DNA of 64,000 bases, from the NCBI GenBank assembly GCA_027886185.1, contig WOAB01000893.1:1302001-1366000 (forward strand), in the 5' to 3' direction. Origin of the DNA: Rheum nobile (Eukaryota > Streptophyta > Magnoliopsida > Caryophyllales > Polygonaceae). The translations under genes and the position numbers were made by a program. The notes under the pieces are model-generated. The model did not search any database. It was not told the DNA's origin and saw only the letters and a program-made list of their open reading frames with translations. Below, in pieces: positions 25,221-41,846 of the stretch (the first letter of the stretch is position 1; each line of letters begins with the position of its first letter).

Positions 25221-25354
25221 TGGGCTATACTATTATCTAGTATCTATCATTTCAGAATATGGGCCCAGCCCAACTCAAGGAAAATCTCGAAGGCCCTAGA
25301 TCGGACGGCTGAGAATACGTTTCGAACTATAACACAGAAGATCATAAAACCCTA
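25221..25354 (+). promoter_or_regulatory. eL14 promoter: site II motifs and telo-box
   Basis: TGGGCT at 25221-25226, TGGGCC at 25260-25265 and AGCCCA (inverse) at 25267-25272 are site II (TGGGCY) elements. AAACCCTA at 25347-25354 is a telo-box. This pair is the usual promoter grammar of plant ribosomal protein genes, bound by TCP and telo-box factors, and links expression to growth. Confidence 0.75.
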
Positions 25355-25453
25355 GGCAGGTCGCCTTCACTCCGTTCACTAGTGCTTCTGTGTTTCTCCC
25401 GGTGATTCGGGTTAGATTCTTCACCCTCAGGGACCCTTCGAGCTTCAGCGAAA

Positions 25454-27097
25454 ATGGTGAGCTCCTTCTCCTTCTGCGAGCCTTTTTATATCTATCGTCT
25501 CTGTCCGCTGATCTGATCGCACGTCGTTTGGTTGTTGTGTAGCCGTTCACTAGGTACGTGGAGATCGGGAGGATTGCTCTTATCAACTACGGGAAGGAGT
25601 ATGGTCGTCTCGTCGTCATCGTCGATGTCATTGACCAGAACAGGGTGCGTTTCTGTATCTATGCCTGCTCTTTGTTTGGTTTTTTATACCGCTCAATGAA
25701 TCGTAGGGAAAGAATTGAAGTTGATTTCGCTCATGTTTGTGACTACACCTCACATAAATTGTTGAAACAAAGTTTGATTGATTAATTAACCAAATGCAAC
25801 ATCCATCTATTGCGCAGTACATTTGGTTCATCCCTATCTGGATTTGAGTAGTTTGTGTATTAATTCTGTGTATATTGGTTTGATTAGATTGCTTGCTGCC
25901 TTCACTTGCTGCTGCTTCGCATATGCATCCTTTCTGTTTATTTACTTTAGTTTCAGTCTTTCTTATTTAAGTTTGTGGTGTTGTGATTTGGCTAATCAGC
26001 TCTCAATGGAGTTAGGTTGTGGGATAAATCCGGCTTTTCATAATCCAGTAGCTGTATATATTGATATGAAAACATTTGAGAGGTTCTGCAATGTCTTGGT
26101 TCCTTCGGGGCAATGATTTTTACTTTGACGTTCAATTGGAACTAAGTACTTGGCGATTCATTGTTAGAAATTCCATTTGCTGTTCAACTCTGTTTTCATA
26201 AGAATTCCTGTTGATTGTGTCTATCTACCTTCAGTTTGATAATAAGATTTGTCTGTTCTTCACCTCACGTTGTTTCTCAATAGTAGCTCAATCACTTGAT
26301 TATTTCATTCTCTTTGGTTGAGAGAGGTATTTTCCTAATTTTTGATCAGTTAGAATATCTTGCCCTCACTTTCTTTGTCAGCTTGAAGTGACATTATTTA
26401 AACCTAACATTAAAAGTAATTGGAATATGATCATGGTTTTTAGTTTGCCATGAGTACTTAAATTGTTTGCTGTGTTGCAGGCTCTTGTTGATGCTCCTGA
26501 CATGGTAAGGTGCCAAATGAACTTCAAGAGGCTTACACTCACAGACATTAAGATTGAAATCCCTAGGGTGCCAAAGAAGAAGACTCTCATTGAGGCGATG
26601 GAGGCTGCTGGTAAGGATAATTGTTTCCATATTAATTGCTGCAGGGGGAATTCAACTTATTGCTAGTGTTGTTTAATCTAAAACATGGATCAATGTTGCA
26701 GATGTTAAGAACAAGTGGGAGAGCAGCTCATGGGGAAGGAAGTTGATTGTTCAGAAAACCAGAGCTTCTCTCAATGACTTCGATAGGTTCAAGATCATGC
26801 TGGCTAAGATCAAGGTATGTGTCTGTCCAAGATGTGAAACATTTGTGAATGAAATCTTTCAACTATAATAACACCATCATACGCCTTCTGGTTGTTGACT
26901 CCAATTGATGTACAATTTTTTGCTAGTCTGCCGTTGCATGATTTTGCCTTGCTAGATATTACAGTTTATTACCAATTTGTTCTCCAAATGCAATTTAGGT
27001 GAAGAGCATTACTGATACCATGACTCTTCTGGGTATATTGCAGAAAGCTGGAGTGGTGAGGCAGGAGCTTGCCAAGTTGAAAAAAGCTAGTGCCTAA
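25454..27097 (+). CDS. RPL14: 60S ribosomal protein eL14
   Basis: Structural protein of the large cytosolic ribosomal subunit. Five exons: 25454-25456 (only the ATG), 25543-25644, 26481-26610, 26702-26814, 27044-27097; all introns GT-AG and phase consistent. The product is about 133 aa, the usual plant length. It reads MPFTRYVEIGRIALINYGKE at the start, then VDVIDQNR|ALVDAPDM, NFKRLTLTDIKIEIPRVPKK, SSWGRKLIVQKTRASLNDFD and the basic end RQELAKLKKASA. The start is fixed by the family's M-x-F-x-R-[YF]-V-E-I-G-R beginning, reached only by splicing the ATG to 25543. It looks intact. Confidence 0.96.
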
Positions 27098-27664
27098 GAA
27101 CCTGTGGATTTTGAATTTTGATATGTTAATTGGTGTGTTGGCACTCATGGATTGCTTTGTTTTTGTTTTTGTCAACCTAGAGAAAGGAATAGAAGACAGC
27201 GGGTTTCATTACATTTTTCTTCATGTATGGCGTTATTTATCTGCGCATGTCTGGGGTTTTAAAATTTAGTATTCAGTTAAGCTTCGTTGCCTGCTTAACA
27301 TTTTTTGCCCTTCGATGATCCTTATGAAATTTCTAGCCCGGATTGTTCTTCCTATCGCTGGTTGAAAAAATCATGAATTCTACAAGAATGGTGCAACTCC
27401 AGTCTCCACTATTCACTCGCCCTCCATGTCACGGCGCACCAAAGTTTTAAGTTTTGACACCAGATTAAAAGTTATAGTGCTTTTCTAGCATATAGAAATA
27501 AATTGTTTTAATATGATACTTCTATGAAACCACCTGACGAAAACAATTGTAATGATTCACTGCTGGACATTTACTGAGACCACTTATGCATGCGTTGTGT
27601 TTGGTGTCATTTAATTTCAAAATGTTGATCAAAATTGCCATCCCTTGATTCCATTCAAGAGGTT

Positions 27665-27990
27665 CTTTTTTTTTTTTAAAGAAAAGGATCCCAATATTAT
27701 GAACCAGAAAAGGCAAAGAGAGCCCAAGATGTGCAGCAGTATGAGTTTTAACATTAAACTTTCTAGAAATATAACACCTTACAAAATTGGAAGGAAGCCA
27801 TTAGACGGAGAATTTGCTGAATAAACATTCCAAACTTGGCAAGAGACTTTCTAGCAGCAACACAACCCTGAGTCACAGCCTGACAATCAGATTGAACTAC
27901 AACTCTTCTTGAACAACTTGAAGACCCCAAAGAACAGCTTGAGCTTCGCATCTATGGTTCTAGTAGGTTTTAACCTTCCAATGCATCCAT
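27665..27990 (-). pseudogene. LINE 3' fragment (RNase H domain)
   Basis: On the minus strand, frames around 27951-27763 read QAVLWGLQVVQEEL and SDCQAVTQGCVAARKSLAKF, the signature of the RNase H domain found at the 3' end of plant L1 LINEs. A T-run at about 27667-27680 (an A-tail on the minus strand) lies at the expected 3' end. The frame changes between the two parts. It sits between the convergent eL14 and kinase genes. Confidence 0.6.
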
Positions 27991-28531
27991 TCAAGAAGTT
28001 ATATAGAAGTTCAAGGTATGCATATTCGCTGAGCAACTCTCCATGTTTTGCACAATAGCTGTACAAAACTTGTTCAAAGTTTCATGAAGTGCAAGTCTGC
28101 AAACTTAAGCCTGCTACAAACTGAAGGGAGAAAGTAGATTGCAGACATTTTCAAAGAAACAAACAGTACAAACAGCAAAAGGATACACCAAATGAGCGGT
28201 TCAAGACTCGTGTTTCTTATTCATTACAACTGCCAGTTTTATTGTAAAAAAACTTCTCCTTGTCAAAGAGGAATTTTCCCTTTTCATGGGTTCTCAGTGC
28301 AGTACGTAAAAATCACTTGGGGTACCCAAATGTACTCAGCAGAAGTTCACAGCATAGTAGTTGAGCTTTAATCAGGGTGAGAAGTAAAGATTATATTCAC
28401 ACCAAGAGGCAACTGCTGTAAAATTGCAGAAGTAGTTGGATTCGACTGGGAGAATAGAAGGGGAGTTTATCTACCCTTTTGTAGATTGAACAAATCTTGG
28501 GTAACTGGGTGAGGCACTACCAGAGAAAGCT
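27991..28531. other. spacer / 3' region of the kinase gene
   Basis: No gene seen. The right-hand part is probably the kinase 3' UTR. Confidence 0.4.
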
Positions 28532-33978
<5,447 letters not shown>

Positions 33979-34758
33979 GATTAAAACGCTTGCCACAACC
34001 AGAACAAGCTTACACAGAAGAACAACAAGCTTTCCCCTTTTTCTCTTGAATTCTGATCAAATTGACGACTTACCAGGAATCAAGACACAAGCTTTGGCGT
34101 GCAATCTTACCAATATAACTTCCAAAAGTAAAACCTTATACTTCACCTCGTCTCAGTTAGAGTATCTCCTATATATCCACAAATTCCCACTAGAAAATCC
34201 CCTAATCACTCAATCAAACTTAGTGTACAGTCGTAATACAAAACCTAATCAAGCTAATTCCACTACAACCAGATCCCAAACCAACTAAGCCAACAAAAAT
34301 CGCAAAAAAAGATTCCACATAGAAGAGTTTGCTAATAAACCCAACTTTTTAGCTAGAAGTCCCAATTAGTCGAAACCCACACAAAAAACGCACTTCGACA
34401 TAAAAGGCAAAGGATAGACAGAACAACTACAAGAAAGACAGAAGAGGGGGAGATTGAAAGTTCTGATGACTGCTCGGAATATTTAAAGAAAAATGGAAAT
34501 TGGAAACTATTTTGCAGCAGCTGCTAGCGAATCTGGAAGAAAAAATAAATAAAATCCCGGGGAACTATAAAATGTAAGATTCCGACGGGAGATCGAATTG
34601 AGCGTTTGGATCTGAGGAAGAAGAAGAGATTGATGAATTTGACTGACAAAAAAACGAGTGAGAGATTAAGTGGGACAGAATTTTCCCGGAAAATGCTCGA
34701 GATTCGGAGGCTAATTGAGGGGAAAAGATAGGGAAATAGAAGAGGAGATCAGGCAGGG

Positions 34759-34760
<2 letters not shown>

Positions 34761-34789
<29 letters not shown>
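34761..34789. repeat. (GA)n microsatellite upstream of the kinase gene
   Basis: An uninterrupted GA run of about 29 bp, roughly 780 bp upstream of the kinase start codon on its 5' side. On the coding strand it is a CT run, common in plant 5' UTRs and core promoters. Confidence 0.9.
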
Positions 34790-34793
<4 letters not shown>

Positions 34794-35148
34794 AAAGCAA
34801 GGCTACCCCAAAGCGAAAAGGTAAAGGGAATTGGGGAGTGGGATTAAGATTAGTGAAACTAATTATCTTAGTAATCTTCATTATTGCAGGTGTATACTAA
34901 GCTAGCATGTGACCAACCAGTATACCTAACTGTGAATATAAATCATGTGTTGGTTGGAGATGGGAACAAACACGTAGTACCTGTGTAAGTTGAAAGCTTT
35001 ATAAGTGTTGGCCCATTAATTCAGCATGAATTTACTTTGATAACTTGTGCACTTCATATGAGTAAATTATGTAACATTTGTGGTCAAACATAAATATCAA
35101 CAGAATAGTTCAGCTGTGAATAATGTTTTTTTTTATATGGATGGTACA

Positions 35149-35560
35149 AACAATGAACATTCTAGTTTAATATCGGTGTATATTTAAGCGAGCGTTAGAT
35201 ACGCTCAAATTTTGTGCTTTTTACGCTCAGAAAAGTCACGCATACGAGAAGCGGGAGTGTGTCTTTGGTCATGCACGGCAAGCGTAAACGTAACATGTGT
35301 AGGGTATCCAGTTTAGTTTTAGGGTTAAAAATGCGTAACCGTGACTTTTAAAAAAAAAAATTGTGCAAAAAAGTCACGCTCGCGTAGTCGACAATGAACA
35401 TTCTAGTTTAATATCGGTGTATATTTACGCGAGCGCTAGATACGCTCAAATTTTGTGCTTTTTACGCTAAAAAAATTCACGCATGCGTGCCTTTGGTCAC
35501 GCACACGTCAATCATAAACTTATTAAACGTAACACGTGTAGGGTATCTAGTTTAGCAGGT
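35149..35560. repeat. imperfect direct repeat (period about 241 bp)
   Basis: Copy 1 starts at about 35150 and copy 2 at about 35391 with the same opening (CAATGAACATTCTAGTTTAA, then TATCGGTGTATATTTA). Both go on through ACGCTCAAATTTTGTGCTTT, TCACGCAT, CTTTGGTCA and ...GTAGGGTATC. The unit is about 170-190 bp. It lies just beyond the 3' side of the pararetrovirus-like element and is unrelated to its coding part. The nearby 34900-35149 stretch holds nothing I recognise. Confidence 0.8.
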
Positions 35561-35594
35561 TAAAAATGTTACGATTACACTAATAATACAAAAA

Positions 35595-36841
35595 TCATTT
35601 TGCTGCGTTTTGCTTTCTGAGAAGTGTCATCCTTGCAATGTGAAGGTCAAGTGTTTTTGCATCTTCAGAATCATAGGAGGTTGCTAAAATGTTTTTGAAA
35701 TCCTTTTGACTAGAAGGAACACCGTAATAATTGTAGCAATGTCTTTTGATGTCTTGAAAGACTTTGAAATGCGGGAAATGAGCCATTTAAATAGACGGAA
35801 GAGGGGTATCCGTTTTTTACTTTTACTCTCCCTCTGAAAATTCTTTAATTTGCTGTTTTACCCTGCAAAAATTCTCTAGTAAGGAAATCACGTAAAGAGT
35901 TTTTCTCTCCTTTAATGAATTCTATTTCAAAATCGAAAACCGAAAGGATTGTCTGCCATCTGGCAAAAATTTGTTTGGAAACAATGTTTTGAACATCTTT
36001 CTGCAAAATTTCTTTGGCAGATTTGCAATCGACTCTGAGAAGGAATGATTTATTGTACAAATCATCCTGAAATTTAGAAATGCAAGCTACAATGGAAATG
36101 ATTTTTTTTTACTGTGCTATAGTTCTTTTGGGGGCCAGTCCAACAACTAGAGTAAAATCTAACAAGTTGCTCAGGACTGCTAGTCTCTAATCTTTGTTTT
36201 AGAATGCCACCGAAACCTATATCAGAGGCATCTGTTTCCACAATCATAAAAGCCTTTGGTTGAGGGATACCAATGCAAGGAAGGGTTTTAACCTCTTTCT
36301 TAATGATACGGACGGCTTCAGTTTGCTTAATACCCCAAGGAGGAGGATTCTTCTTAAGTCTAAGAAACAAAGGTATGCAAAGTTGTCTGAGACCAGGAAA
36401 GAAATCAGAGATGTAGTTAAGACATCCAAGAAACCTTTGAAGCTGGGTTTTGTCTTTAATCTCATCCGGGAATTTGTCAGCAAATTCAATGCTCCTGTGA
36501 ATAGGTTTAATAGTCTGCTGATAAATATCATGACCAAGAAACCTAACTTTGATTTGGAATAACTTCATCTTGGTGGCTGATAAAACTAAACCATTTTTTC
36601 TGATGGTATGTAGAAAAATGTTTAAATGTTTGAAATGCTCATCTAAGGTTTTTGAAAAGATAAGCACGTCATCAATGTAGACAATGAGGAAGTCAGAGTA
36701 AGGATTGAGAATATCATTCATAATTCACCGATACTCTGATGGGGCGTTCTTAAGGCTGAAAGGCATAACATTCCATTAGTAGTGGCCAAAAGGAACGGTG
36801 AATGCGGTTTTGTATTTGTCTTCTTCGGCTATCTGGATCTG
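35595..36841 (-). pseudogene. endogenous pararetrovirus-like: C-terminal reverse transcriptase and RNase H, broken
   Basis: Continuation of the polyprotein. Open pieces are 36721-36074 (RT box YIDDVLIF, then the thumb and the RNase H start VETDASDIGFGG), 36060-35845 (RNase H with a conserved Asp in LRVDCKSA) and 35786-35595 (C-terminal tail). Three in-frame stop codons lie in 36722-36841, one at the place of a conserved Trp, and stops and frame changes separate the other pieces. The domain order and RT style match Caulimoviridae more than Ty3 elements, and no integrase follows RNase H. The copy is inactive. Confidence 0.8.
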
Positions 36842-38362
36842 TCAGTAGCCGCTTTTCATGTCAAATTTAGAGAATACTTTTGCTTCGAAGAGCCTGTTAA
36901 GTAGATCTCTTTTGTTAGGGATTGGAAACCTGATCCATTGTAAGACGTTATTGAGGGGTTTATAGTTGATGACCAACCTGGGAATCCCTCTTTCTTTCTC
37001 TGCTGCATTCATAACATAGAAGGCTGCACAGCTCCAAGGAGACTGGGACTTCCTTATTAACTGCTTGGTTAATAAAGAGTCTATTTCCTTTTTACAGACT
37101 TCTAATAGTTCTCTATTCATTTGAATGGGTCTGGCTTTGGTAGGAATGTCTCTTTCGCTAAAGGTCTTTTCATAGGGAAGAGAGACTTGATGTTTCTTTC
37201 GATCCCAAAAAGCATTAGGGATGTTAGAACAAACCTGGCTTTTGAAAAGCTTTTCAAGATCAAGGATTTTGGTTTGCAGATAAGGACTTTGAAGTTTTTC
37301 TTCAATCTTTAAGAAAGCAATTTCATCGGTCATATCTTTAATAAAAGTCTTTTTGTGATCAATGAGATTTAATTGCCTTTTGATTGAGACGGATTGGAGG
37401 ATATCAAGATCTCTGCTTTTGATGGGATCAAGAAAATTGAAATCTAATTTTTTGCCAAGGATGTCTGCATGAATGCCGTTATGGTCAACGGTGAAGGGAT
37501 AGATTTGGGTGAGAAAAGGAGATCCCAGAATAACATCTTGGGATAGATCTTTGAATAAAACAAAAGAATTCAGGAGGCACCATCCATTATTGCAGACAGA
37601 CGCTTTGGGAATTTTAAAGTTTAATTGCATACGGACGCCACTGGCATTGTGTAATCTTTCATTAGTCTTTTCAAAATGGATGGAAGGAACCAATCCTTCT
37701 CTGATGCAATTGAGGTCAGCTCCACTGTCTATGAGAGCGATAGTATTGATAACTTCATCGACAATTTTAATCTTAACAAGGCAATTCCATTTCTGAAAGT
37801 TCATTTTGTTTAGGACTGTAAGAAATAGATCGTCATAGGCTGGAAAGGGGTCATCTTGAATGCTTTTGGAAGTAGTTTTAGAATGTTTGGAACTACTTCG
37901 AGATCTATGAGTAGGTTTGCTGCTAGAACTGCTACTTGGGTCTATTTTAGATTCAAGTATAGCGAGTCTAGTTTCGATCTCAAGATCTAAAGGATCTTTA
38001 AGCCTGACATACTCTTGAAGATCTCTAATTTCTTTTTTGAGTTTATTGACCTCTGACTGAAGGTCTTTGGTTGTAACTGGTGAGCCAAAGAGGCTAGAAG
38101 AGGGTCTGTTCTCAAAGAGTTTAGAAATGCTAAAAGGCTCGTTGAAAGCGGTTCTTCGTTCTTTGAATATGAGGTCCTTAAGTTTCATGAAATATTCATG
38201 TTTAACTTGTGGATCTGGAATTTGGTTAACAAGCTCGAAAAGAGCTTCATCTCTATCGACTTTAGTGATGACATTGCAGCATTTTTGTGGTTGATTATTT
38301 TCTGAATCAGAGGAGCTGTAGTCTACATTGTAGATTCCATCGTCATCAGAATGATCAGACAA
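36842..38362 (-). pseudogene. endogenous pararetrovirus-like: protease and N-terminal reverse transcriptase
   Basis: A 506-codon open stretch. It has an acidic Ser/Asp-rich linker, a coiled-coil segment (around 38070-38000), a Ser-rich basic stretch, a retropepsin-like protease (ALIDSGADLNCI, about 37730; later VILGSPFL) and the N-terminal half of RT (KARPIQMN, SPWSCAAFYV, PRLVINYKPLN, KFDMKSGY at its end). It is cut by a stop at 36839-36841. The frame continues upstream through a CCHC zinc knuckle (C-x2-C-x4-H-x4-C, about 38479-38438) into the coat region. The family assignment is Caulimoviridae-like by RT motifs; the genus is not determined. Confidence 0.8.
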
Positions 38363-38430
38363 ATTAAGAATCCTTTTTAGACCTTCTCTAAGATCTGGGT
38401 TATCCTTGAATAACTCGTTGACCTTTTGCT

Positions 38431-39774
38431 TTAAAGGACAACTATCTGCTTTATGCCCTGACTTGCGACACTTATAGCAGATGATCTTTTTTCTAAGACT
38501 AGGTCTATTGGATCTGTCAAACTTGGTTTGGCTAGGTCTATGTTTTCTAGAGCTTTTCTAGGTTCTAGAGAAATTTCTCTTTTTATGAGATTTTTCCCTG
38601 TCAGCTCTTGAAGGGGCTTGGATCTTTTCCATTCCAAAGGCTTCGCAGAAGTTTCCCATCTCTCTTCTGGATCTACCCTTCCCCCCCCCCCCTCGTATTT
38701 TGCCTGAATTTGAAGTTCAGTGCATAATGCTAGAGCTTCCTTTTTAATAAAGGCTTCAAGCTGACCATAAGTAATATCTTTCCATGAAATTTCTTCTGTT
38801 TCAATGGTTTCTTTGAGCTTGGTTGAGATACGTTTGGCGAAAAGGAAAGGTAAGCCGGCTACGAATCTTTCCTTCCAAAAAGATTTATTGCAGTCTGGTC
38901 TCTTAAGGACATAGGTTAAAAATACATCTTTGTACCACCTGTAGTCACTTAAGGTTGGGCAATTTAGGTTGGTCAAGGTGATCTTATTAGCTTGTAATTC
39001 TTCTTGGGGATTGCCCACGAAATACATGTTGATTGCATAGATAAGCTGACCTGAGGCATTTTGCTCAGTGGTAATTCTACCTGTCTCATCTTCAGTAGAG
39101 ATGGTTGCATCCAGGATCTCCATTTTTTGTTGAATATTGGTAGCGTTATCCCACCAGTATTTTAATTGCCCTGTGAATCCTTGGATTATAAGGCATGCTG
39201 CAGTTTTGTCTGACTGACTTTGGGTTCTATAGGCAACTTTGGCCATGCCCATTTCTTGGAGAGTATTCATGATTTCTCCTTCTGACTTACCATCTATGTT
39301 CCATTCGTAGATGAATGTGCCATTGTAATCTGTGGATCTAAACTTTGCTATTTCTTCATACTGAAGATCAGGAGGAGTGGGTCTATTGTAGTAATTTCTG
39401 GTGTCTGAAATACCAAACCTTTTGGTATGGTGTTGAGATATGTTACCTCTTCTTCTGAGTTTATTGATCTCTGGTAAGACAGATTCTATGTGATTAATTT
39501 CTTCAACAGACTCATTTTCAGTACTAGTATCTTTAGTACTGAGACTGCTTTGATCAAGGCTGGACCTAGGTAATCTAAAGTAAGAAAAGGCGTAGGAAGA
39601 AAACAGTAAAGCAGAACATAGGTGAACAGTAATACAAAGATTTACAGCGTGAATAGTAATGAACAGTGACTTTTGAACAGTAACATATAAATAGTGAAAA
39701 ACTAAGAACAATGAATAGTAAATGAAATAGTAACTATTCTGAAAAACTAAAAACAGGAAGAGAAATATGAACAA
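38431..39774 (-). pseudogene. endogenous pararetrovirus-like: coat/gag region
   Basis: The coding portion probably starts after a splice acceptor at 39575-39579 (TTTAG on the minus strand). Codons upstream of that are low-complexity leader sequence. The protein contains IIQGFTGQLKYWWDN, a coat/gag-type core of caulimovirid and gag-like proteins, then a long helical region. The frame changes at the C12 run 38681-38692, so the zinc knuckle is read in the neighbouring frame. A matching donor (CCTT|GTAAGT) is at 39812-39807, so a leader intron of about 238 bp is plausible. Confidence 0.7.
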
Positions 39775-40560
39775 AAACTGGGACTTTTATAAAATCATAA
39801 GTAAAAACTTACAAGGACTACTGTTGTAACATGAAACGATTTTCAAAAGCTTGAAGGAGCTCCAGAGGAAGGCTTCTAAGCTTAAGATATTGTGTGAGTT
39901 TCTCAACACATGAGAGTCTGAAATCGAATGTCTCAAAACAACTAAGGGCTTTGCCTTTTATAGAGAGGGGGGAGAGTCTGAGTTTCTTTGTCCGTATCAA
40001 TTTTTGGTACTATTTCTTCACGGGTGGAGTCTCCTGTTGTGAGTGGAGCACTGAGCTGGTTTCTTCTGTCTTCTTGTCTTGGGTGGAGTGCTGAGTTGGA
40101 CTTTTGTCTTCTTGTCTTGAGTGGAGTCAATTCTTCTTGTGAGTGGGTCTTTTGTCTTCAACTGCAAGTGGATCTTTTTTATCTTTCGCAGAAGGTGGAG
40201 TCTTTGTTGGACTTTTGCTTGCTGCAAAATGGTGGACCTGTTCTTCTTTCCTTGTTTTTGTAATGGGCCTTTAATCCGTTGTGTCTTGATGGTGGGCCTG
40301 TTCTTCTGATGGGCCTGTTATTTGTGCCGGAGTGCTGAGCGAGTCTTATGGGCCTATTGTCTTGTGATAGGCATCTGAGCCTTTTGATTTGTTGGTCTTT
40401 TCTTCTTGGCATCTTCTTGTAGTGGGTCTCTGAGCCTTTTGTTTTGTTGGGCTCTTCTTCCTTTTTGATGATGGGCCGATTGTCTTGTGAGATCTTCTTG
40501 GGTCTTTTATCAAAGTAACAAGATGTTCAAATGAGATAATCTAAAAACAACTTAGATTAC
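39775..40560 (-). promoter_or_regulatory. pararetrovirus-like promoter and leader
   Basis: On the minus strand TATAAAAG lies at 39962-39955, followed by a leader rich in short AACAGT/AATAGT phrases. Upstream (40010-40510) are many diverged copies of a Gln/Lys-coding-like phrase (AAGACAAGAAGACA, CACTCCACCCAAGACAAG, AGGCCCA) that look like repeated enhancer units, as in the full-length-transcript promoter of caulimovirids. The reading is by position and motif only. Confidence 0.45.
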
Positions 40561-40597
40561 CTCCCGAAATAAAAACATAAAATGAAAACATAAGAAC

Positions 40598-40662
40598 TTT
40601 TTTTTTCTTTTTTTTTCTTTTTTTTTCTTTTTCTTTTTATTTTTCTCTCTTTTTTCTTTTGA
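40598..40662. repeat. polypyrimidine tract
   Basis: Almost pure T with spaced C (TTTTTTTTTCTTTTT pattern), so it is an A/G tract in the sense of the pararetrovirus-like element. It separates its promoter region from the companion ORF. Confidence 0.9.
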
Positions 40663-40724
40663 ACAGATAGAACTATTTTTTGTTTACATAGCGTAGGGAT
40701 CTTATGCAGACTTTTTGGATTGTG

Positions 40725-41651
40725 CTAGATGTCTCTATGAGTGTCGGGAATGCTTATGTCATCCCAGTCTTCTGTGTCAAACATATCTTCATCTTCTTGT
40801 CTGAGTTCATCATCCAGAGAAATGAATTTCCGCCAATCAACAAACTGGCCATCTCCGCTGAATGGTAGCCATATTCTCCATTTATCTGAAACCCAGATTT
40901 GTGTATAATGTCCTTATGCTGCCAATCTACACGCCTTCCATCCATTGTAGAGGTATGCATGCTTGTAGAAGAAGGATACGTCTTGGTGGCGCCTATAGAA
41001 CTCATGTTCTTCGTGTATTGTAAAGTTGGTGGGCTGCAGACCTATCCAGTCTCTCCAATCTTCATCCTTTGAAACACCATGGAAGAAACATATTACCTTT
41101 TTTGACGGAATCATGGTGAATTCCGTTACTTTTGGGAGAGTAGCTTGGACATAGGCAACTGTTGGACCAAAAGTTGCCATGTTTCTTCCTATCAGTAGGA
41201 ACTTTTCTCCAAATGCATGCAGGGTCTCTTCAATTTTTCCTTCGATATTGGGTTGGAAACTGATACTGTGGATCATTCCTAGGTGGAAGAATTTTAGGAT
41301 GAGGTCTTTGGGCATGGTGCATGTGTTTAGGAATAAGAGGATTTTAAGAAGTCCGTCTGTCATCATTGTTGGGCCACCTACTATTGGTTTAATAGTTGAA
41401 AACTGACGAACAGTGACTCCCTTGAATTTCCACCCTGGTTCCTTGAAGTACATCTGGATAAGCTCTTTCTGGGCTTGTATAAGATCTGCCAAATGGCTCT
41501 CTTCTGTCTTTTGTACTAGAACCTCTCTTCCATGGGGCCAAGCGTCAAGAAGTGGTGTAGTTGTAATGGAAATCTTTGTCCTGTATTCAGCGGACCCAGA
41601 TTCTCGCCGGTCGGATGTGGCGTTTTTTGGAAGAGAGGGACGGGCTTCCAT
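40725..41651 (-). pseudogene. companion ORF of the pararetrovirus-like element, unrecognised
   Basis: A 245-codon ORF (41651-40914) on the same strand as the polyprotein. Past its TAA the same frame stays open another 63 codons to a TAG at 40725-40727, with acidic, Trp-containing sequence, so the true product may have been about 310 aa with one nonsense mutation. It contains KPIVGGPTMMTDGLLKILL and a Cys/His/Trp-poor middle. No domain is recognised; a movement-protein or accessory role is possible from context only. It lies upstream of the promoter, not between promoter and coat region where a movement protein would be expected. Confidence 0.4.
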
Positions 41652-41846
41652 CAGATGTTACCGCTACGATTATTTCGTGGATTCAGGATTTGATAGGTCA
41701 CGAGGCGCCCATGGTTGATCCCTTACCGCGTGCTTCCCAGAGATTTACTGATTCACAACACGAGAGAGGAGAGGGCAGCGGTAGAGTCCCCGACGATGAC
41801 TAGATTGTAGGATCATGTATTTATGTCGATTAGACAGTTGTGTTTT

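Noticed and set aside
34715..34900. ORF with Arg-Glu repeat
   Set aside because: Translation of the GA microsatellite upstream of the kinase gene.
35149..35560. LTRs of the pararetrovirus-like element
   Set aside because: Both copies lie on the same side of the element and there is no matching copy beyond 41.7 kb.
40018..40412. Gln/Lys-rich ORFs in the pararetrovirus-like region
   Set aside because: Repeated promoter or leader phrases, open in several frames, upstream of the TATA box.
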